A DNA stretch of 64,000 nt, taken from positions 27,628 through 91,627 of the forward strand of contig JAURLX010000018.1 of NCBI GenBank assembly GCA_030830965.1, given 5' to 3'. Source of the DNA: Verrucomicrobiota bacterium. GTDB lineage: Bacteria; Verrucomicrobiota; Verrucomicrobiia; Opitutales; UBA953. Below the pieces are notes generated by a model. The model was given only the letters and a program-made list of their open reading frames with translations, was not told the origin of the DNA and ran no database searches. Shown piece after piece: positions 1 to 9,019 of this stretch (within the stretch, counting starts at the first letter, position 1; each line of letters starts with the position of its first letter). The translations under genes were made by a program, and so were the position numbers.

Positions 1-1
1 C

Positions 2-748
2 CGCAACGGCGGCCTCTCCCGGCCGGCCCAGCGCCGCCAGCTCGATCTGCTCGCCAAGCTCAACGCCGCCCACCGTTCGGCCCGCGGCGCCGACGCGGCC
101 CTCGAGGCCCGCGCCCAGTCGTTCGAGATGGCCTACCGCATGCAGCTCGAGGCCACCGACGCGTTCGACGTCAGTCGGGAGGACGAGAAGACCCGCGAGA
201 TGTACGGCGACACGGTCCTCGGAAGACAGTTTCTCATCGCCCGCCGACTCTCCGAACGCGGCGTCCGCTTCATCCAGCTCTGGCACGGCGACGGCCAACC
301 CTGGGACAGCCACGACGACCTCGAGGTCCAGCACCGCCGCCTGGCCCGCGAGGCCGACCAGCCCATCGCCGCGCTCCTGACAGACCTTAAGCGCCGGGGG
401 CTCCTTGACGAGACCCTGGTCATCTGGGGCGGAGAGTTCGGTCGCACGCCTACGGTCGAGCTGCCTACGCCCGGTTCCAACGCCGGGAAGATCAACGGAC
501 GCGACCATAACAACCACGGCTTCACGATGTGGATGGCCGGCGGCGGCGTGAAGGCCGGGCACGTGCACGGCTCCACGGACGAGTTCGGCTTCAAGGCCGC
601 TACCGACGTCGTCCATGTCCACGACCTCCACGCCACGATCCTGCGCCTCATGGGTTTCAACCACGAGGAGTTCACCTTCCGCCACGCGGGCCGCGACTAC
701 CGGCTGACGGACGTGCACGGTAAGGTTGTCCAACCGATCATCGCCTGA
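2..748 (+). CDS. DUF1501 domain protein, C-terminal part (truncated by window edge)
   Basis: This is the last 248 codons of a DUF1501 protein, open from base 2 to a TGA at 746-748; the start lies outside the window. DUF1501 proteins have an alkaline-phosphatase/sulfatase-like fold, are usually Tat-exported, and have no established substrate. Visible family hallmarks are RFIQLWHGDG followed by WDSHDDL, GGEFGRTP, GRDHNNHGFTMWMAGGG, a VHDLHATILRLMG segment and a closing RDYRLTDVHGKVVQPIIA. In the three complete cases in this window a DUF1501 gene directly follows a DUF1549/DUF1553 gene, so the missing upstream neighbour is probably one of those. The esterase at 750 starts one base after the stop, suggesting co-transcription. 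Confidence 0.9.
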   Translation, partial: RNGGLSRPAQRRQLDLLAKLNAAHRSARGADAALEARAQSFEMAYRMQLEATDAFDVSREDEKTREMYGDTVLGRQFLIARRLSERGVRFIQLWHGDGQPWDSHDDLEVQHRRLAREADQPIAALLTDLKRRGLLDETLVIWGGEFGRTPTVELPTPGSNAGKINGRDHNNHGFTMWMAGGGVKAGHVHGSTDEFGFKAATDVVHVHDLHATILRLMGFNHEEFTFRHAGRDYRLTDVHGKVVQPIIA

Positions 749-749
749 C

Positions 750-1598
750 ATGCGCCTCCCCGCCCTCATCCTCACGGCCCTGCTCCCCCTCGGCTCGGCC
801 GCCGAGACCCGCGTCCTCAAGGACCTGGCCTACCGCGATTCGGCGGCGACCGAGGACGCCTACGCCAGGGAGCGCTGCAGGCTGGACCTGACGCTGCCGG
901 CAACGGGCTCGAAAGGATTCGCGACCTACGTATGGTTCCATGGCGGCGGCCTCAAGGCTGGCTCGAAGGAAAGTCCCTCGGAGCACTGCGACGCGATCGG
1001 CGCGAGTTTCGCAAGAGCCGGCATCGCGTTCGCCGCGGCGAACTACCGGCTTTCGCCCCGTTGCCGCTATCCTGACTACGTCGATGACGCCGCCGCGGCC
1101 TTCGCCTGGACCGTGCGCAACATCCCCGCCCACGGCGGGGATCCCCGCAAGGTCTTCATCGGCGGGCATTCCGCGGGCGGATACCTCGCCCTGCTCGTGG
1201 GCTTCGATCCTTCGCGCCTGCGCCCCCACGGGCTCGGCCTAGGCGACGTCGCGGGGATCGCCCAGGTCAGCGGACAGGTATTCACCCACTACACCGTCCG
1301 CGAGGAACGCGGGATCTCGAAATACAGGGTCATCGCCGATGAGGCCGCGCCCTGCTTCCACATCCAGCGCGCGGTCCCGCCGGTCTTCACCGTTTACGCC
1401 CAGAAGGACATGCTCGGCCGAGCCGAGGAGAACCAGTACATGGTCGCCATGCTCAAGTCCGCCGGACACGCCGAGAACTACTCCCTCCGGGTGGACGACC
1501 GTGACCACGGCAGCGTGGGGCACAACCTGCGGAACGACGACGATCCAGCCCGGCTAGCTTTCGTGAACTTCATCCGCAAGACCTCCGCCAACCGTTGA
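750..1598 (+). CDS. Exported alpha/beta hydrolase (BD-FAE/carboxylesterase-like)
   Basis: A 282-residue alpha/beta hydrolase of the small esterase/lipase type, probably removing acyl groups outside the cytoplasm. Residues 1-17 form a signal peptide (MRLPALILTALLPLGSA). The oxyanion-hole motif HGGG is at 64-67 and the nucleophile elbow GGHSAGG at 138-144 (Ser141). Asp in the YAQKDM segment and His in DRDHGS near the end could complete the triad. I chose ATG 750, which begins directly at the signal peptide and abuts the preceding stop. A TTG at 726 would add eight residues inside the previous gene. It ends overlapping the possible TTG start of the next gene, so the two are probably one operon. 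The substrate cannot be read from the sequence. Confidence 0.85.
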   Translation: MRLPALILTALLPLGSAAETRVLKDLAYRDSAATEDAYARERCRLDLTLPATGSKGFATYVWFHGGGLKAGSKESPSEHCDAIGASFARAGIAFAAANYRLSPRCRYPDYVDDAAAAFAWTVRNIPAHGGDPRKVFIGGHSAGGYLALLVGFDPSRLRPHGLGLGDVAGIAQVSGQVFTHYTVREERGISKYRVIADEAAPCFHIQRAVPPVFTVYAQKDMLGRAEENQYMVAMLKSAGHAENYSLRVDDRDHGSVGHNLRNDDDPARLAFVNFIRKTSANR

Positions 1599-1603
1599 AG
1601 ACC

Positions 1604-3691
1604 ATGCGACTGCGCATCCTCGCCCTTCTGATGTCCGCCGCGCTCGCCGCGGCGCCCTCCGACCCGATGTCGGAAAGCGCCGACCTCATCGTCTACGGTG
1701 GCACCTCCGCAGGCGTCATTGCGGCCGTCCAGGCGAGGAAGGCCGGCCTCACCGTGGTCATCGTCGGGCCTGATATCCACCTGGGAGGACTCTCCAGCGG
1801 AGGACTCGGCTACACCGATACGGGCAACAAGGGGGTCATCGGCGGCCTCGCCCGGGACTTCTACCATCGCATCTGGTCCGAATACCAGAAGCCCGGGACC
1901 TGGAAGTGGCAGAAACCCTCGGAGTACGGCGGCAAGGGACAGGGCACCCCCGCCGTCGACGGCGAAAATCGCACGATGTGGATCTTCGAACCTTCGGTGG
2001 CCGAGCGGATTTTCGAAGGATACGTCAAGGATTTCGATATTCCTGTCCGCCGGGACGAATGGCTGGAGCGGGCCAAGGGCGTCGCCCGCAAGGACGGCAA
2101 GATCGTCTCCATCAAGATGCTTTCGGGCAGGACCTACTCCGGAAAGATGTTCATCGACGCGACTTACGAGGGCGACCTCATGGCCGCCGCGGGGGTATCC
2201 TATCATGTGGGCCGCGAGGCCAGCTCCGTCTACGGCGAGGAGTGGAACGGCAATCAGGTAGGGATCCTCCATCACCGACATCATTTCGGCGCGGTGAAGC
2301 GGCCGATCAGCGCCTACAAGGTGCCGGGCGACCCTTCCTCGGGCCTCCTTCCTAGGATTTCCGCCGACCCGCCGGGCGTACGGGGCGAGGGCGATCGCAG
2401 GGTGCAGGCCTACTGCTACCGCTGGTGCGCCACCGACCATCCGGAAAACCGCGTGCCCTTCCCTAAGCCCGAAGGCTACGATGCGTCACAATACGAGCTG
2501 CTTGCCCGGGTGTTCGCCGCCGGCTGGCGTGAGACGTTCCACAAGTTCGACGACATCCCCAACCGCAAGACGGACACCAACAACCACGGCCCGTTCAGCT
2601 TCGACAACATCGGGATGAACTACGACTACCCCGAGGCCTCCTACGAACGACGGAAGGAGATCCTCGCCGAGCACCGTACCTACCAGCAAGGTCTGCTCTG
2701 GTTCCTCGCCAACGACCCACGGGTCCCCGACGAGGTGCGCAAGGAGGCCGGGCGATGGGGGCTGCCCAAGGACGAGTTCAAGGACAATGGCAACTGGCCG
2801 CACCAGATCTACGTGCGGGAGGCCCGTCGGATGGTGGGCGCCTATGTGATGACCGAGAACGAGCTCACCCGCCGTCGGACCACGCCCGACTCGGTGGGCA
2901 TGGGTAGCTACACGATCGACTCGCATAACGTGCGCCGGTACGTGACCCCCGAGGGGCACGTCCAGAACGAGGGCGACATCGGGGTCGGCATTTCTCCCTA
3001 CGCGATCGCCTATGGCGCCATCGTGCCCAGGGCGGAAGAATGCAGGAACCTCCTCGTGCCCGTCGCCTGCAGCGCCAGCCACATCGCCTACGGCTCCATT
3101 CGCATGGAACCTGTGTTCATGATCCTCGGCCAGTCGGCGGCGACTGCCGCCGCTCTGGCCATCGGCGCCGGTACGGACGTCCAGTCCGTCCCCTACGAAG
3201 AGCTCCGCAAGGTCCTCGCACGGGACGGGCAGGTCCTGCAGTATGCCAGCCCCGCCAAGGCGTCCCGATCCTCACGCCAGGCCAAGGACATCCCTGGAGT
3301 GACCGTAGATGACGAGGAAGCCGTGCTCACCGGCGACTGGCAGGCCAGTTCGGCCAACTCGGGCTTCATCGGCAACGGGTATCGTCATGATGGAAAAGGC
3401 TCCGCCCCGATGTCGGCCAAGTTCATCGGGCGACTGCCGGAAGGCGGCCGCCATGAGGTGCGACTTTCCGTCGTACCCAACTCAAACCGCAGCAAGGACG
3501 CCTTGATCAGGATCCGGCACTCCGGCGGCGTCGCCGAAAGCCGCGTCGACCTGACGGGCAACGGTGCCAAGGACGGCTTCATCTCGGTCGGCGCCTATGA
3601 TTTCGCCGCAGGCACGGCGGAGGTCGTGATCTCGAACGAGGGATCGTCGGGCTACGTGCTCATCGACGCGGTCAACTGGCGACGTGAGTAA
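1604..3691 (+). CDS. Exported FAD-dependent oxidoreductase with C-terminal golvesin-like domain
   Basis: A 695-residue protein of the FAD_oxidored family (PF12831 type). It has a signal peptide (about residues 1-17), then a Rossmann dinucleotide-binding start, LIVYGGTSAGVIAA, near residues 28-41, and LGGLSSGGLGYTD soon after. The FAD part runs to about residue 550. The last 130 residues form a beta-rich module ending SSGYVLIDAVNW, typical of golvesin/xanthan-lyase C-terminal domains that pack against sugar-active enzymes. Such proteins are common in PVC and Bacteroidota polysaccharide loci, but the substrate is unknown. ATG 1604 is preferred because the signal peptide follows directly; an in-frame TTG at 1595 overlaps the upstream stop and would add three residues. 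Confidence 0.85.
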   Translation: MRLRILALLMSAALAAAPSDPMSESADLIVYGGTSAGVIAAVQARKAGLTVVIVGPDIHLGGLSSGGLGYTDTGNKGVIGGLARDFYHRIWSEYQKPGTWKWQKPSEYGGKGQGTPAVDGENRTMWIFEPSVAERIFEGYVKDFDIPVRRDEWLERAKGVARKDGKIVSIKMLSGRTYSGKMFIDATYEGDLMAAAGVSYHVGREASSVYGEEWNGNQVGILHHRHHFGAVKRPISAYKVPGDPSSGLLPRISADPPGVRGEGDRRVQAYCYRWCATDHPENRVPFPKPEGYDASQYELLARVFAAGWRETFHKFDDIPNRKTDTNNHGPFSFDNIGMNYDYPEASYERRKEILAEHRTYQQGLLWFLANDPRVPDEVRKEAGRWGLPKDEFKDNGNWPHQIYVREARRMVGAYVMTENELTRRRTTPDSVGMGSYTIDSHNVRRYVTPEGHVQNEGDIGVGISPYAIAYGAIVPRAEECRNLLVPVACSASHIAYGSIRMEPVFMILGQSAATAAALAIGAGTDVQSVPYEELRKVLARDGQVLQYASPAKASRSSRQAKDIPGVTVDDEEAVLTGDWQASSANSGFIGNGYRHDGKGSAPMSAKFIGRLPEGGRHEVRLSVVPNSNRSKDALIRIRHSGGVAESRVDLTGNGAKDGFISVGAYDFAAGTAEVVISNEGSSGYVLIDAVNWRRE

Positions 3692-3742
3692 GGACGGGTT
3701 CCCGTCGCAGCTGACTCCGCAGTCGGGTGGGAAATGAGGCTA

Positions 3743-3766
3743 AAACGCCGATTAAATGCGGCGTTT
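3743..3766 (+). terminator. Hairpin between FAD oxidoreductase and DUF1080 gene, possible weak terminator
   Basis: AAACGCCG (3743-3750) and CGGCGTTT (3759-3766) form a perfect 8-bp stem around an eight-base loop, followed by a short T-containing tail. It lies in the 89-base gap after the oxidoreductase stop and 14 bases before the first DUF1080 start. It could be a weak intrinsic terminator or an attenuator-like element. The T-run is too short for a confident call. Confidence 0.4.
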
Positions 3767-3780
3767 AGGCTTCTACGGGG

Positions 3781-4455
3781 ATGAAACGGAGGGTAACTTG
3801 CTGCATGCCCCTACTGCGCGCCCTGCTGCTATCGTCGCTGGCACTCGTCTCCGCCCATGCGGCCGAGGCCGTCAAGCCCTCCACCAAGTCCGAGCTCTTC
3901 AACGGCAAGGACCTCTCTGGGTGGGTCTCCCATCTCCAGGATAACGCGCCTGCGGACGGCACCTGGTCCGTCAAGGACGGCCTGCTGACCTGCACCGGCA
4001 AGCCGAACGGCTACCTGCGGACAGCTCATGCCTACACGCAGTATCGCTTCACGGTCGAATGGCGCTTCACCAAGCCGGGCAACACCGGCGTCGTCGTCCA
4101 CATGACCCCGCCCGAAGCGATCTGGCCGAAGAGCATCGAGTGCCAGGGGATGCACAAGAACCAGGGCGACTTCTACTTCTGGCGTGGCGCGACGCTCTCC
4201 GGCGGCACGGAACTCAAGGATAAGAAGACCGGCAAGACCCGCGGCTTCCGACTCGGCAAGCAGACCGACGCCGAGAAGCCGGCCGGAGAATGGAACACCT
4301 TCACCACAGTCTGCGACGGCAACACGGTCACCATCCTCGTCAACGGCAAGGAAGTGAACAAAGCCACCGGCACCAACCTCACCGAAGGCTTCATCGGCCT
4401 GCAGTCCGAAGGCGGCGCCTTCGAAGTGCGCCGCTGCACGCTCGAGCCCCTCTGA
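3781..4455 (+). CDS. Exported DUF1080 protein (3-keto-disaccharide hydrolase-like)
   Basis: A 224-residue single-domain DUF1080 protein with a signal peptide ending near AHAAEA. The domain has a concanavalin-like beta-sandwich fold; some members hydrolyse 3-keto-disaccharides or 3-keto-glucosides, and many are uncharacterised. Hallmarks are FNGKDLSGWVSH at the start, NTGVVVHM mid-domain, GEWNTFTTV and a final GFIGLQSEGGAFEVRRCTL. Two starts are possible: ATG 3781, giving a basic n-region MKRR, and ATG 3805 (MPLLRALLL). A GGAGG at 3788-3792 sits twelve bases before the second, so 3805 is a real alternative. The next DUF1080 gene begins 31 bases downstream. Confidence 0.88.
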   Translation: MKRRVTCCMPLLRALLLSSLALVSAHAAEAVKPSTKSELFNGKDLSGWVSHLQDNAPADGTWSVKDGLLTCTGKPNGYLRTAHAYTQYRFTVEWRFTKPGNTGVVVHMTPPEAIWPKSIECQGMHKNQGDFYFWRGATLSGGTELKDKKTGKTRGFRLGKQTDAEKPAGEWNTFTTVCDGNTVTILVNGKEVNKATGTNLTEGFIGLQSEGGAFEVRRCTLEPL

Positions 4456-4486
4456 GCCGCTTCCGCCCCGGACCTCCCCTTCCCAC

Positions 4487-5782
4487 ATGCGCCACCTCCC
4501 CGCCCTGTTCACCTTCGCGGCCTCCGCGGTCCTCGCCGATCCCGCGCCCGCCGGCTTCACCCCGCTTTTCAACGGAAAGGACCTTTCCGGCTGGCACGGC
4601 TATAACCCCCATTCCGTCGCCAAGCTCACGGGCGAGAAGAAGGAGGCCATGCTGACGAAGATGCGCGACGAGTTCGCCCAGCATTGGTCCGTCAAGGATG
4701 GCGAGATCTACAACCCGGGCACCGGGCCGTACGCCACGACCGACAAGGACTACGGCGACTTCGAACTGGTCTTGGAGTACAACATGGCGCCCAAAGGCGA
4801 CTCCGGAGTCTACCTGCGCGGAGCCCCTCAGGTCCAGATCTGGGACCCGACCGACGAGAAAGCACACAAGCATGGCGCCCAGCTCGGCTCCGGTGCGCTC
4901 TGGAACAATTCCCCCGGCAGGCCCGGCAAGGACCCGCTGGTGCTGGCCGACAAGCCCGCCGGCGAATGGAACACCCTACGCGTCGTGATGGTCGGCGCCC
5001 GCGTGAGCGTCTGGCTCAACGGCAAGCTGACCGTCGACCACGCGACGATGGAGAACTACTACGACCGCAAATCCGCGCTCGCCGCCAGAGGCCCGGTCTG
5101 CCTCCAGACCCACGGGGCCCCGATCCGCTGGCGCAACCTCGCGATCCGCGAGATCGACGGGGCGGAGTCCAACCAGATCCTCTCATCAAAGGGCAAGGAA
5201 GGCTTCGCGAGCGCCTTCAACGGCAAGGACTTCACCGGCTGGGCCGGACCGATCGAGAACTACGAAGTCGTTGACGGCGCCATCCGCTGCAAACCCGGCA
5301 AGGGCGGAACGCCCTACTATGACCGGGACCTGACCGATTTCGCCGTACGCCTCGAATTCAAGCTGCCGAAGGGCGGCAACAATGGACTCGCGATCCGTTA
5401 TCCCGGCACGGGCAACACGGCCTATGTCGGCATGTGCGAACTGCAGGTGCTCGACGACAACTATGACAAGGTGAAGGGCAAGATCGACCCCCGTCAGGTC
5501 CACGGCTCGGCCTACGGCATGGTCGGAGCCCAGCGCGGCTTCCAGCGACCGATCGGCGAATGGAACTTCCAGGAGGTCACGGTTGTGGGCTCGACGCTCA
5601 GGGTCGAACTGAACGGCTTCGTCATCCTCGAGACCGACCTCTCCAAGGTCGACATGGCCACGGTCATGGCGAAGAGCCCCCATCCGGGCAAGGACCGCAA
5701 GAACGGCTACTTCGGCCTCGCCGGCCACAACGATCCGGCCGAATTCCGCAACATCGCGATCAAGAACCTGGCCGCGAAGTAA
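4487..5782 (+). CDS. Exported tandem DUF1080 protein (two domains)
   Basis: A 431-residue protein with a signal peptide (MRHLPALFTFAASAVLA) and two consecutive DUF1080 domains. The first (about 22-225) opens FTPLFNGKDLSGWHGYN and closes with IRWRNLAIREI; it is close to the single-domain protein encoded at 28056-28727, including the TGEKK and KMRDE segments. The second (about 238-430) opens FASAFNGKDFTGWAG and is a more diverged version, with NGLAIRYPG and CELQVLDDN. Enzymes of the family act on keto-sugars or glycosides in the periplasm, and duplication may extend substrate binding. A strong terminator follows 20 bases after the stop, so this is the last gene of its unit. Confidence 0.88.
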   Translation: MRHLPALFTFAASAVLADPAPAGFTPLFNGKDLSGWHGYNPHSVAKLTGEKKEAMLTKMRDEFAQHWSVKDGEIYNPGTGPYATTDKDYGDFELVLEYNMAPKGDSGVYLRGAPQVQIWDPTDEKAHKHGAQLGSGALWNNSPGRPGKDPLVLADKPAGEWNTLRVVMVGARVSVWLNGKLTVDHATMENYYDRKSALAARGPVCLQTHGAPIRWRNLAIREIDGAESNQILSSKGKEGFASAFNGKDFTGWAGPIENYEVVDGAIRCKPGKGGTPYYDRDLTDFAVRLEFKLPKGGNNGLAIRYPGTGNTAYVGMCELQVLDDNYDKVKGKIDPRQVHGSAYGMVGAQRGFQRPIGEWNFQEVTVVGSTLRVELNGFVILETDLSKVDMATVMAKSPHPGKDRKNGYFGLAGHNDPAEFRNIAIKNLAAK

Positions 5783-5801
5783 CAGGCCTCAGTCCCTCGT
5801 C

Positions 5802-5827
5802 AAAACCCCTCGATTGAGGGGTTTTTT
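5802..5827 (+). terminator. Rho-independent terminator after tandem DUF1080 gene
   Basis: AAAACCCCTC (5802-5811) pairs perfectly with GAGGGGTTTT (5816-5825) around a GATT loop, and the run of six T ends at 5827. It is the clearest intrinsic terminator in the window. It separates the DUF1080 genes from the cytochrome/DUF1549 gene that starts at 5888. Confidence 0.9.
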
Positions 5828-5887
5828 ATTAAGTCCCCGTTGCAAGGCGCAGGACGACAAGTAGACCTAGGTGAGCGTCCGCACCCC

Positions 5888-8800
5888 ATGCGCCTCAACC
5901 GTCTCTGCCTTTCCTCCGCCTGCCTTCTCGTGGCGCTCCCCGCCGCCGCGGAGAAGGTGCATTTCAACCGCGACATCCGGCCGATCTTCTCCGACACCTG
6001 CTTCGCCTGCCACGGGCCGGACGAGAAGAAGGTCAAAGGCGGCCTGCGTCTTGATTCGCCCGAGGCGGCGCTCAAGGGCGGCAAATCCGGCGATCCGGCT
6101 ATCGTCCCGGGCAGGCCTGAGGCCAGCCAGGTGGTGAAGCGCCTCCGGACCGACGATCCGGACGACCACATGCCCCCGGCCGAGTTCCACAAGGTGCTCA
6201 GCAAGGATCAAGTCGCGCTGGTGGAACGTTGGATCAAGGAGGGAGCCGAATACCAGGGCCACTGGGCCTTCCAGGTTCCGGTGAAACCGGCCGTGCCCGC
6301 CACGCCCGCCGGCGGCAATGCTATCGACGCCTACCTCGCCGGGCCGATGGCCGCCAAGGGCCTCACGCCGAATGGTCCGGCGCCCAAGGCGACCCTGCTG
6401 CGCCGCGCCGCGCTGGACCTCACTGGCCTGCCGCCGTCCGACGCCGATCTGCAGGCCTTCCTCGCCGACGGCTCCCCCGAGGCCTGGTCCAAGGCGCTCG
6501 ATCGACTGCTGGCCTCGCCCCATTACGGCGAGCACATGGCGGCCCAGTGGCTCGACTTCGCCCGTTACGCCGACTCCAACGGATTCCAGAGCGACACGCA
6601 GCGCACGATGTGGCCCTATCGCGATTGGGTCATCAACGCCTTCAACGCGAATCAGCCTTTCGACGCCTTCACGGTCGAGCAGCTCGCGGGCGACCTGCTG
6701 CCGAACCCCTCCCGAGACCAGGTCGTCGCCACGGCCTTCAACCGCAACCACCGCCTCAACGGCGAGGGAGGCCGCATCGTCGAGGAATGGTTCGCCGAAA
6801 ACGTCATCGACCGCATCGAGACCACGGGATCGACCTGGATGGGGCTGACGATGAACTGCTGCCGCTGCCACGACCATAAGTACGACCCCATCTCGCAGAA
6901 GGAATTCTACCAGATGTTCGCCTACTTCAATTCGAACGACGAATCTGGCGTCCTCGGCGAATTCGGCGGCTCTGGCCGGACCCGCGCCGGCGGCAACACG
7001 CCTCCGGTCCTCCCGCTTCCCACCCCCGAACAGCAGCAGAAGATCGACGAGGCCGCCGCCGCCCTCGCCTCGGCCGATTCCGCGCTGAAAGCCATCCCGA
7101 CGGCTCAACCGGAAAAGTTCGCGACTTGGCTGGCCAGCCAGCGCGCGGCCTTCGCCAAGAACGGCCTGGCCTGGCAGCCCCTCCCCGGCGAGAAGGTGAC
7201 CGCCAAGGAGAACGCTGAATTCCGACGTCTGGAGGACGGCTCCTGGCTCGTCTCCGGCGGCACCGCCGCGAAGGAAACCTACGTGGTGGAGGCTTCCCCT
7301 CCCGCCGGCCTGCTTACCGCCGTGCGCCTCGAGGCGCTGCCCGACGATTCCCATCCCAACAAGAGCCTCGGTCGCGCCTTCAATGGCAACTTCGTGCTCA
7401 GCGCCTTCGAGGTGCGCCTGAGGACTGCCGATGGCAAAACCTCCAGCCTCCCCCTGGTGAAAGCGGAAGCTGATTACGACCAGCCTGGCTGGAGCATCGC
7501 CAAGCTCGCGCCCGCCCCCATGACCAAAGGCAAGGCGAAGAAGGCCTCCAATGACAAGGCAGGCTGGGCCATCGGCGGCAACCTCGCCGAGAACCGCGTG
7601 CCTCGCAAAGCGATCTTCACGGTCGCTCCGACGACCATCCCGACCGGAGCCAAGCTCATCGTGGTGATGCGGCATGAGGCCGTGTCGAACCATAGCATCG
7701 GCCGCTTCCGCCTGAACGTTTCCGGCCAAGACCCGAAGATGCTCTCGTTGAAGACCGACCCTGCCGCCGAGGCCGCCCGCCGGCTTCTCGCCAAGCCTGC
7801 CGATCAGGTCACCCCGGCCGACCGCAAGGCCCTCGAGAAACTCTTCGCCGACAGCCCGGACCACCCCCGCTACGCCGCGAACGCCAAGGTCGAAGCCGCC
7901 AAGAAAGCCCACGACGCCGCCCTGTCCGCGCCGGTGACGGTGATGGTGATGAAGGAGCTCCCCAAGCCGCGCGACGCCTTCGTGCTCCTCCGTGGCGAAT
8001 ACGACAAGATTGGCCCTAAGGTCGAACGCGCCCTCTTCCGCGCCCTGCCGCCCATGCCCGCCGGCGAACCGAACGACCGTCTGGGCTTCGCCCGATGGCT
8101 CGTCGACGGCAAGCATCCGCTGACCGGCCGCATCTGGGTCAACCGCGCCTGGGAGCGACTTTTCGGTATCGGCCTGGTGAAGACCTCCGAGAACTTCGGC
8201 TCGCAGGCCGAGTGGCCGAGCAACCCCGAGCTGCTCGACTGGCTGGCGGTGGAGTTCGTCGAACGCGGATGGGACATGAAGGCGATGTTCAAGTTGATCA
8301 TGTCCAGCTCGGCCTACCGGCGTAGCGCCGCAGTGACGGACGAGATGCTCGAGAAGGACCCCGACAACCGCCTGCTGGCCCGCGGCCCGCGCTTCCGCCT
8401 CCCGGCCGAAGTCATCCGCGACCAGGCCCTATGGATCTCCGGACTGCTCGTCGACAAGCAAGGCGGCCCCAGCGTCAAGCCCTACATGCCCGAGGCGGTC
8501 TGGGACGAGACCAGCGTCTACGGGGACATGCGCAACTACAAGTCCGACACGGGCGAGGGCCTCTGGCGCCGCTCGCTCTACACGATCTGGAAACGCACCG
8601 CTGCGCCGCCCTCGATGTTGCTCTTCGACTCTTCCGGGCGGGAAGTGTGCACGGTGAAACGCTCCCGTTCCAACACGCCCATGCAGGCGCTTTCGCTCCT
8701 CAACGAGACGACGTTCGTCGAAGCCGCCCGCAAACTCGCCGAACGGACGCTCCGCCAGCCCGGCGATGACGACGCCCGCCTGGCCTGGATGTTCCGCCGG

Positions 8801-9019
8801 GTGGTCCGCCGTGATGGCACGCCGGCCGAACTCGAGGTCCTGCGCAAAGGCCTCGAGCGTCGGATGGCGATCTACGCCGCAGACGCCACCCTCGCGCCGA
8901 AGCTGCTCGGACAAGGCCTCAGCCCGGTGCCCGCCGACCTCGACAAGGCCCTGCTGGCCGCGTGGACGGTCACGGCCAACACCCTTCTCAACCTCGACGA
9001 AACCGTCACCCGCGAATGA
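5888..9019 (+). CDS. PSCyt1-DUF1549-DUF1553 protein (planctomycete-type cytochrome c protein)
   Basis: A 1043-residue exported protein in the usual PVC order: signal peptide (about 1-21), PSCyt1 heme domain with CFACH at 38-42, DUF1549, a beta-rich insert around 430-620, and C-terminal DUF1553. DUF1549 shows LTGLPPSDAD, a HYGEHMAAQWLD segment and a second CxxCH in CCRCHDHKYDP. DUF1553 shows GRIWVNRAWERLFG, WPSNPELLDWLAVEF, and SNTPMQALSLLNE. These proteins are thought to act in periplasmic redox or polymer handling, but no reaction is proven. ATG 5888 leads into the signal peptide; an in-frame TTG at 5840 is rejected. Its TGA overlaps the ATG of the next DUF1501 gene by four bases, so translation is likely coupled. 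Confidence 0.93.
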   Translation: MRLNRLCLSSACLLVALPAAAEKVHFNRDIRPIFSDTCFACHGPDEKKVKGGLRLDSPEAALKGGKSGDPAIVPGRPEASQVVKRLRTDDPDDHMPPAEFHKVLSKDQVALVERWIKEGAEYQGHWAFQVPVKPAVPATPAGGNAIDAYLAGPMAAKGLTPNGPAPKATLLRRAALDLTGLPPSDADLQAFLADGSPEAWSKALDRLLASPHYGEHMAAQWLDFARYADSNGFQSDTQRTMWPYRDWVINAFNANQPFDAFTVEQLAGDLLPNPSRDQVVATAFNRNHRLNGEGGRIVEEWFAENVIDRIETTGSTWMGLTMNCCRCHDHKYDPISQKEFYQMFAYFNSNDESGVLGEFGGSGRTRAGGNTPPVLPLPTPEQQQKIDEAAAALASADSALKAIPTAQPEKFATWLASQRAAFAKNGLAWQPLPGEKVTAKENAEFRRLEDGSWLVSGGTAAKETYVVEASPPAGLLTAVRLEALPDDSHPNKSLGRAFNGNFVLSAFEVRLRTADGKTSSLPLVKAEADYDQPGWSIAKLAPAPMTKGKAKKASNDKAGWAIGGNLAENRVPRKAIFTVAPTTIPTGAKLIVVMRHEAVSNHSIGRFRLNVSGQDPKMLSLKTDPAAEAARRLLAKPADQVTPADRKALEKLFADSPDHPRYAANAKVEAAKKAHDAALSAPVTVMVMKELPKPRDAFVLLRGEYDKIGPKVERALFRALPPMPAGEPNDRLGFARWLVDGKHPLTGRIWVNRAWERLFGIGLVKTSENFGSQAEWPSNPELLDWLAVEFVERGWDMKAMFKLIMSSSAYRRSAAVTDEMLEKDPDNRLLARGPRFRLPAEVIRDQALWISGLLVDKQGGPSVKPYMPEAVWDETSVYGDMRNYKSDTGEGLWRRSLYTIWKRTAAPPSMLLFDSSGREVCTVKRSRSNTPMQALSLLNETTFVEAARKLAERTLRQPGDDDARLAWMFRRVVRRDGTPAELEVLRKGLERRMAIYAADATLAPKLLGQGLSPVPADLDKALLAAWTVTANTLLNLDETVTRE

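Noticed and set aside
5867..8116. 749-codon open frame on the minus strand inside the cytochrome/DUF1549 gene
   Set aside because: Antisense shadow of the high-GC coding sequence, with repetitive Gly/Arg/Val composition. The plus-strand protein has clear family motifs.
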